A stretch of 8,268 bases of DNA, from the NCBI GenBank assembly GCA_030066245.1, contig JASJBY010000152.1, forward strand, positions 1 to 8,268, given 5' to 3'. The first letter of the stretch is position 1. The number at the start of each line of letters is the position of its first letter. The DNA is from Gammaproteobacteria bacterium (GTDB taxonomy: Bacteria > Pseudomonadota > Gammaproteobacteria > JAABTG01). Made by a program: the position numbers and the translations under genes. This document shows positions 5,077 through 8,268 of this stretch, piece by piece. The notes beneath the pieces were generated by a model, which saw only the letters and a program-made list of their open reading frames with translations, was not told the DNA's origin and ran no database searches.

Positions 5077-5432
5077 CCCTCAGCGCGCCCTGGCGCATAG
5101 GCACAAAGCGACGGCAGGCCTTGGCGGTCAGTGAGCCGATTGCGGCGCGCAGCGAACTGGTGCTGTGAGTCTTGTCGGCGAACTAAATCCGAGTAATCTG
5201 GTCGTGACTAAGGTCAGCGGCCCGGCGCCGGCGATTCCGTCGTCATTGACGCCAGCAGGCACGTGGCGTTGATAGAACTCCCATCACTAACTTCAACAGG
5301 CTCATGCAGGTTGGGCAGAAGTCTTAAGGTGACGGGTGAGTCACACTACGGACGCGGTCCGAAGGCAAGACCCGGAAGCTTTAGGGCCCCGGACGAGGTT
5401 GGTAAGGTCTAGCAACATCGGCGGTACTGGCA
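5077..5432 (+). other. Gene-free stretch upstream of the bd oxidase operon
   Basis: No credible gene is seen in these 356 bases; the open frames here are overlaps with neighbours. It should hold the oxidase promoter. A tentative candidate is TTGTCG at 5172-5177 with TAATCT at 5194-5199 (16-base spacer), a weak match. Small symmetric elements are TGACTAAGGTCA at 5205-5216, GTGAC/GTCAC at 5329-5344, and the hairpin CGGAC-GCG-GTCCG at 5349-5361. I see no FNR/ANR-type TTGAT-N4-ATCAA site; TTGAT at 5269 and ATCA at 5283 are 9 bases apart, too far. Confidence 0.4.
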
Positions 5433-6842
5433 ATGACCGACACACTGGACATGACTCTGTTGGCGCGACTTCAGTTCGCGTTCACGGTCTCTTTTCACAT
5501 TATTTTTCCGTCATTCACCATAGGGCTGGCGAGCTACCTTGCAGTACTCGAAGGCCTGTGGCTGAAAACGAAGAACGAGATTTTTCTCAACCTCTACCGG
5601 TTTTGGGTGAAGATATTCGCCGTGTCGTTCGGCATGGGTGTTGTTTCCGGCTTGGTGATGAGCTATCAGTTCGGCACCAACTGGAGCTTGTTTTCCGAAG
5701 CAACCGGCAACGTGTTGGGTCCGCTGCTTGGGTACGAGGTGCTGACTGCGTTTTTCCTGGAAGCCTCTTTCCTGGGAATAATGCTTTTCGGCTGGAACAA
5801 GGTGGGTCCCAGGCTTCATTTCGCATCTACCGTCATCGTGGCCTTAGGCACGCTGCTGTCTGCATTTTGGATTCTATCGGCCAACAGCTGGATGCACACA
5901 CCGGCCGGCTATGAGCTTCGCGACGGGATTTTTTACACAACCAGCTGGATGGAAGTGATTTTCAACCCTTCCTTCCCGTATCGCTTTTCGCACATGGTGC
6001 TTGCGGCCTATCTGACCACCTCGCTGGTCGTTGGCGCCGTTGGCGCCTACCACTTGCTGAAACGCACCCGCCTGCAGGCCGCGCGGGTAATGATGCTCAT
6101 GGCATTACCGTTCATCGCGACAGTTTCGATAATGCAGCTTGTGGCAGGACATGAGCACGGCGTAAACGTTCACGAGTATCAGCCCGCGAAAGTCGCGGCT
6201 ATGGAGGGCGCGTGGGAAACGCGAGAAGGAGCGCCGCTGCTCCTGTTTGCGCTGCCCGACCAGGAGGCTGAGAAGAATCATCTGGAGATCGGCATACCGA
6301 AGCTCGCCAGCCTGGTGGTCACGGGAAGCCTGGACGGCGAGCTTACCGGACTTAAGGCGTGGCCGGTCGATGAGCGTCCGCCGGTTGCATGGGTGTTTTG
6401 GAGCTTTCGCGTGATGGTCGGCCTGGGTATGCTCATGATCGGGCTTGGCCTAGTCGGCGTTTGGCTGTTATGGCGTGGCAGCCTTGAGCAGCGGAGGTGG
6501 TTTCTTCGCGCCTGTATCGCCATGGGGCCGACCGGTTTCATCGCCGTGTTGGCAGGGTGGATCACCGCCGAGGTTGGGCGACAGCCTTACACGGTCTATG
6601 GGCTCATGCGCACCGCCGACTCGGTCTCACCGGTCACTGCGGAAGCCGTAGCCACGTCGCTCATCGTCTTCGTCTTTGTCTACGGCATCGTGTTCACGGC
6701 CGGTATGTACTACATGCTGAGACTCGCTCGACGGGGTCCGGACGAGCGCGCATCGACGCCTCCTCCCGACGACAACCTCCGACCTCCACTCGGCGCACTC
6801 TTAGGCCGACGTCGGGACGAGACGGCCGAAGTAAAAGCATGA
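5433..6842 (+). CDS. cydA: Cytochrome bd-type quinol oxidase subunit I (cyanide-insensitive CioA type)
   Basis: A 469-residue inner-membrane protein that oxidises quinol and reduces oxygen to water. It opens with LARLQFAFTVSFHIIFPSFT, where His22 matches the haem b595 ligand. His187 (FSHMV) and Met328 (FWSFRVM) match the two haem b558 ligands. Glu102 and Glu110 match the conserved acidic pair of the E. coli enzyme (E99/E107), and GRQP is at 382-385. The quinol loop keeps Lys253 and Glu258 (AKVAAMEGAWET, 252-263) but is short, and the protein is about 50 residues shorter than E. coli CydA. A short Q-loop is the mark of the CioA (cyanide-insensitive) branch. Start ATG 5433 puts the conserved segment at the usual distance from the N-terminus, though its Shine-Dalgarno is weak. 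The charged tail after 430 is variable in the family. cydB follows after 39 bases. Confidence 0.96.
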   Translation: MTDTLDMTLLARLQFAFTVSFHIIFPSFTIGLASYLAVLEGLWLKTKNEIFLNLYRFWVKIFAVSFGMGVVSGLVMSYQFGTNWSLFSEATGNVLGPLLGYEVLTAFFLEASFLGIMLFGWNKVGPRLHFASTVIVALGTLLSAFWILSANSWMHTPAGYELRDGIFYTTSWMEVIFNPSFPYRFSHMVLAAYLTTSLVVGAVGAYHLLKRTRLQAARVMMLMALPFIATVSIMQLVAGHEHGVNVHEYQPAKVAAMEGAWETREGAPLLLFALPDQEAEKNHLEIGIPKLASLVVTGSLDGELTGLKAWPVDERPPVAWVFWSFRVMVGLGMLMIGLGLVGVWLLWRGSLEQRRWFLRACIAMGPTGFIAVLAGWITAEVGRQPYTVYGLMRTADSVSPVTAEAVATSLIVFVFVYGIVFTAGMYYMLRLARRGPDERASTPPPDDNLRPPLGALLGRRRDETAEVKA

Positions 6843-6881
6843 ACATAATCTGCAAAACCGCAGTGAGTTCCGGGGCTGAGC

Positions 6882-7910
6882 ATGGCGTCTCTTGATCTAC
6901 CCATGATATGGGCAGGGCTGTTAGCGCTTGCCGTTTTTATGTATGTCCTTCTCGACGGCTTTGACCTGGGCGTCGGGATCCTTTTTCCCTTCGCAGCCCG
7001 TGACCAGGACCGGGATGACATGATGAACTCAGTGGCGCCTGTCTGGGACGGCAATGAGACCTGGCTGATCCTTGGCGGCGGCGGCTTGTTCGCGGCCTTT
7101 CCGAAGGCATACGCGGCATTCATGCCGGCCGTCTACATGCCTATCGGGTTTATGCTGACAGCGCTGATATTTCGCGGCGTCGCCTTCGAGTTTCGGTTCA
7201 AGGCCTCCGGGTCCGCTCGCAGGATCTGGGACCAGGCCTTTCACTGGGGCTCCGTCGTCGCAACCTTTTCCCAGGGCTTGATTCTCGGCGCTCTGGTTCA
7301 GGGGATCTCGCTGGAGGATGGTCGCTTTTCCGGCGGCATGTTTGACTGGCTCACTCCGTTCAGTTTTGTCACCGGGTGCGCTCTTGTGTGGGGCTACGCT
7401 CTGCTGGGATCGACCTGGCTTATCATCAAAACCGAAGGGGAGCTTTTGGCCTGGTCGCGCATCACGGCTCTGGTCTCTGCCGTCGTCGTTCTACTGATGA
7501 TCGCGGTCGTTAGTTTCTGGATGCCGGCCATCGATGTGTTGGCGGCGGAACGCTGGGGCCTTCGCTATCCCCACATCGACTGGTCACGGCTTCTACCGTT
7601 GACACCCATACCTCTGCTTGTCGGCGTTGCCTTCTGGCAGCTGGTGCGATCGGTGCGGCGCGGGCATACTTACATGCCGTACCTTTTCTCGGTTGCATTG
7701 TTTCTGCTGGGCTACGTCGGTCTTCTCGTAGGTATATTCCCCTACATTGTCCCCTACGGCCTGACCATCCACGAGGCGGCGGCGGCGCCGAACTCTCAGG
7801 CCCTCCTGCTCGTGGGCGCTCTGGTCATGTTACCGCTGATCCTCGGCTACACAGCCTACGTTTACTGGGTGTTTCGTGGAAAGGTAAGTGCAGATGCCAG
7901 TTATCACTGA
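6882..7910 (+). CDS. cydB: Cytochrome bd-type quinol oxidase subunit II (CioB type)
   Basis: A 342-residue polytopic membrane protein, normal length for CydB/CioB. Conserved family segments are DGFDLGVG at 25-32, WDGNETWLI at 55-63 (Asp56 corresponds to the conserved Asp of the E. coli subunit that lines the haem/proton region), RGVAFEFRFK at 98-107, and FPYIVP at 286-291. It forms the heterodimer with subunit I in the cytoplasmic membrane and carries no haem of its own. It starts 39 bases after cydA with GGGG at 6872-6875 as a modest ribosome-binding signal, and it overlaps the next small gene by 17 bases, so all three are one operon. No cydDC assembly genes are in the window. Confidence 0.95.
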   Translation: MASLDLPMIWAGLLALAVFMYVLLDGFDLGVGILFPFAARDQDRDDMMNSVAPVWDGNETWLILGGGGLFAAFPKAYAAFMPAVYMPIGFMLTALIFRGVAFEFRFKASGSARRIWDQAFHWGSVVATFSQGLILGALVQGISLEDGRFSGGMFDWLTPFSFVTGCALVWGYALLGSTWLIIKTEGELLAWSRITALVSAVVVLLMIAVVSFWMPAIDVLAAERWGLRYPHIDWSRLLPLTPIPLLVGVAFWQLVRSVRRGHTYMPYLFSVALFLLGYVGLLVGIFPYIVPYGLTIHEAAAAPNSQALLLVGALVMLPLILGYTAYVYWVFRGKVSADASYH

Positions 7911-8052
7911 CAAGAAGGCAGCAAAAAAAGGAGAGCAACGGACCGCGTGGCAACGGCTTGGCTGGTTCCTGGCTCTCTATGTAGCCGGCTTTGCCGTGGT
8001 CGGGGGCATGGCCGCCGGCTTGAAAGCGCTTGTGGGCCTGGCCTTCATCTAG
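7894..8052 (+). CDS. CydX-like small subunit, DUF2474-type single-span protein
   Basis: A 52-residue protein: a charged, lysine-rich N-terminus (1-16), then TAWQRLGWFLALYVAGFAVV and a further hydrophobic stretch to the end, forming one membrane span or a long bent one. The WxRLGWxxxLY pattern just before the span resembles the DUF2474 family, short proteins encoded directly after CioB-type subunits. They are thought to be the counterpart of CydX/CbdX, which stabilise haems in bd oxidases. ATG 7894 overlaps the cydB stop by 17 bases, and AAGG at 7881-7884 is a plausible Shine-Dalgarno. Position, overlap, size and topology all agree, while the family assignment rests on a short pattern. It is too small for most default gene-finding cut-offs. 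Confidence 0.8.
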   Translation: MPVITDKKAAKKGEQRTAWQRLGWFLALYVAGFAVVGGMAAGLKALVGLAFI

Positions 8053-8053
8053 C

Positions 8054-8084
8054 CCGCTTTTCGGAAATATTGATTTATAAGCGG
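8054..8084. terminator. Stem-loop right after the oxidase operon
   Basis: CCGCTT at 8054-8059 pairs with AAGCGG at 8079-8084 around a 19-base AT-rich loop, starting 2 bases after the last stop codon. The loop is large and no T-run follows, so termination is only possible, not shown. Confidence 0.25.
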
Positions 8085-8101
8085 TAGTAAAGCTGGTGTG
8101 G

Positions 8102-8235
8102 GACCCGGCCGGAGCGTTGGCGCCGCTAAATCTCACCAGGCCTTCCATGGCCTGGCGAGAAGCGGAGATGGCGAGCTTAAGCTCTCCCTGCGCCGCTCGC
8201 CATCTACGCCGCTACGCCAACACCCCGACCGGGTC
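8102..8235. repeat. Nested inverted-repeat structure (three-way-junction fold)
   Basis: The outer stem is GACCCGG (8102-8108) with CCGGGTC (8229-8235), then GTTGGCG (8116-8122) with CGCCAAC (8215-8221). Inside sit two hairpins. One has arms 8131-8142 and 8149-8160 (11 pairs, one mismatch, CCAGGCC/GGCCTGG core, 6-base loop). The other has AGATGGCGAGC at 8166-8176 pairing with 8195-8205, extended by AGCGG/CCGCT at 8161-8165 and 8209-8213. GAGCTTAAGCTC at 8173-8184 is a perfect palindrome on its own. No gene overlaps it. Confidence 0.55.
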
Positions 8236-8259
8236 TGCCCGTAGCGTATTTCGGATCAG
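8231..8259. repeat. Interspersed repeat, copy 2 (partner at 3021)
   Basis: It shares 23 of 29 bases with 3021-3049, including the identical GCCCGTAGCGTA. Here it begins within the outer stem of the nested palindrome at 8102-8235 and runs to nine bases from the window edge, so any palindrome following it, as in copy 1, would lie outside. Confidence 0.5.
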
Positions 8260-8268
8260 CTATCTAGA

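Noticed and set aside
5269..5286. FNR/ANR box upstream of cydA
   Set aside because: The half sites TTGAT and ATCA are 9 bases apart instead of 4.
5336..5914. A 192-codon plus-strand ORF over the start of cydA
   Set aside because: It is in a different frame from the clear CydA sequence, and its product has no membrane pattern or domain.
7825..8148. A minus-strand ORF across the end of cydB and the small subunit
   Set aside because: It lies opposite two supported genes and reads through palindromes; no domain is visible.
8116..8221. Integron attC site (GTTGGCG and CGCCAAC within a folded element)
   Set aside because: attC sites run from RYYYAAC at the 5' end to GTTRRRY at the 3' end. Here the order is inverted on both strands, and no cassette or integrase is present.

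Overview
The window looks like a piece of a GC-rich proteobacterial chromosome, most likely a gammaproteobacterium. The grounds are the style of the genes, the cyanide-insensitive type of bd oxidase, the glycoside phosphorylase paired with a phosphohexomutase, and the REP-like palindromes between genes. A halophilic or sulfur-oxidising lineage would fit but is not proven. Nearly every gene reads on the + strand. The exceptions are one two-gene toxin-antitoxin operon and one doubtful small ORF.

Layout. (1) 1-2169: the 3' end of an alpha-D-phosphohexomutase, followed 30 bases later by a GH13 subfamily 18 type glycoside phosphorylase. Together they would phosphorolyse an alpha-glucoside, probably a compatible solute or sucrose, to glucose-1-phosphate and convert that to glucose-6-phosphate. 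(2) 2276-3893: two unrelated toxin-antitoxin modules in convergent orientation. On + is a ribbon-helix-helix antitoxin with an overlapping PIN-domain RNase toxin. On - is a HEPN protein with an overlapping minimal nucleotidyltransferase (MNT). A strong GC-rich palindrome lies between their 3' ends, and each module has a promoter with an inverted repeat suited to autoregulation. (3) 4074-5076: a small exported glycine/serine/alanine/tyrosine-rich protein, a doubtful minus-strand small ORF, and a secreted DUF2845-like protein whose start is obscured by a very strong hairpin. (4) 5077-5432: no gene seen. (5) 5433-8052: a complete cyanide-insensitive bd-type quinol oxidase operon. It holds cydA (short Q-loop), cydB, and a 52-residue single-span protein of the DUF2474/CydX-like kind that overlaps the end of cydB. 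(6) 8053-8268: no gene, but a 134-base nested inverted-repeat structure and a second copy of an interspersed repeat also present at 3021.

The edges are metabolic and respiratory genes; the middle, about 2.2-5.1 kb, reads as a small accessory island of TA modules and small exported proteins. I found no clear new multi-gene system. The best candidates for a second look are the overlooked small oxidase subunit, the HEPN/MNT pair with all its catalytic residues, the nested palindrome after the oxidase operon, and the hairpin over the DUF2845 gene start.
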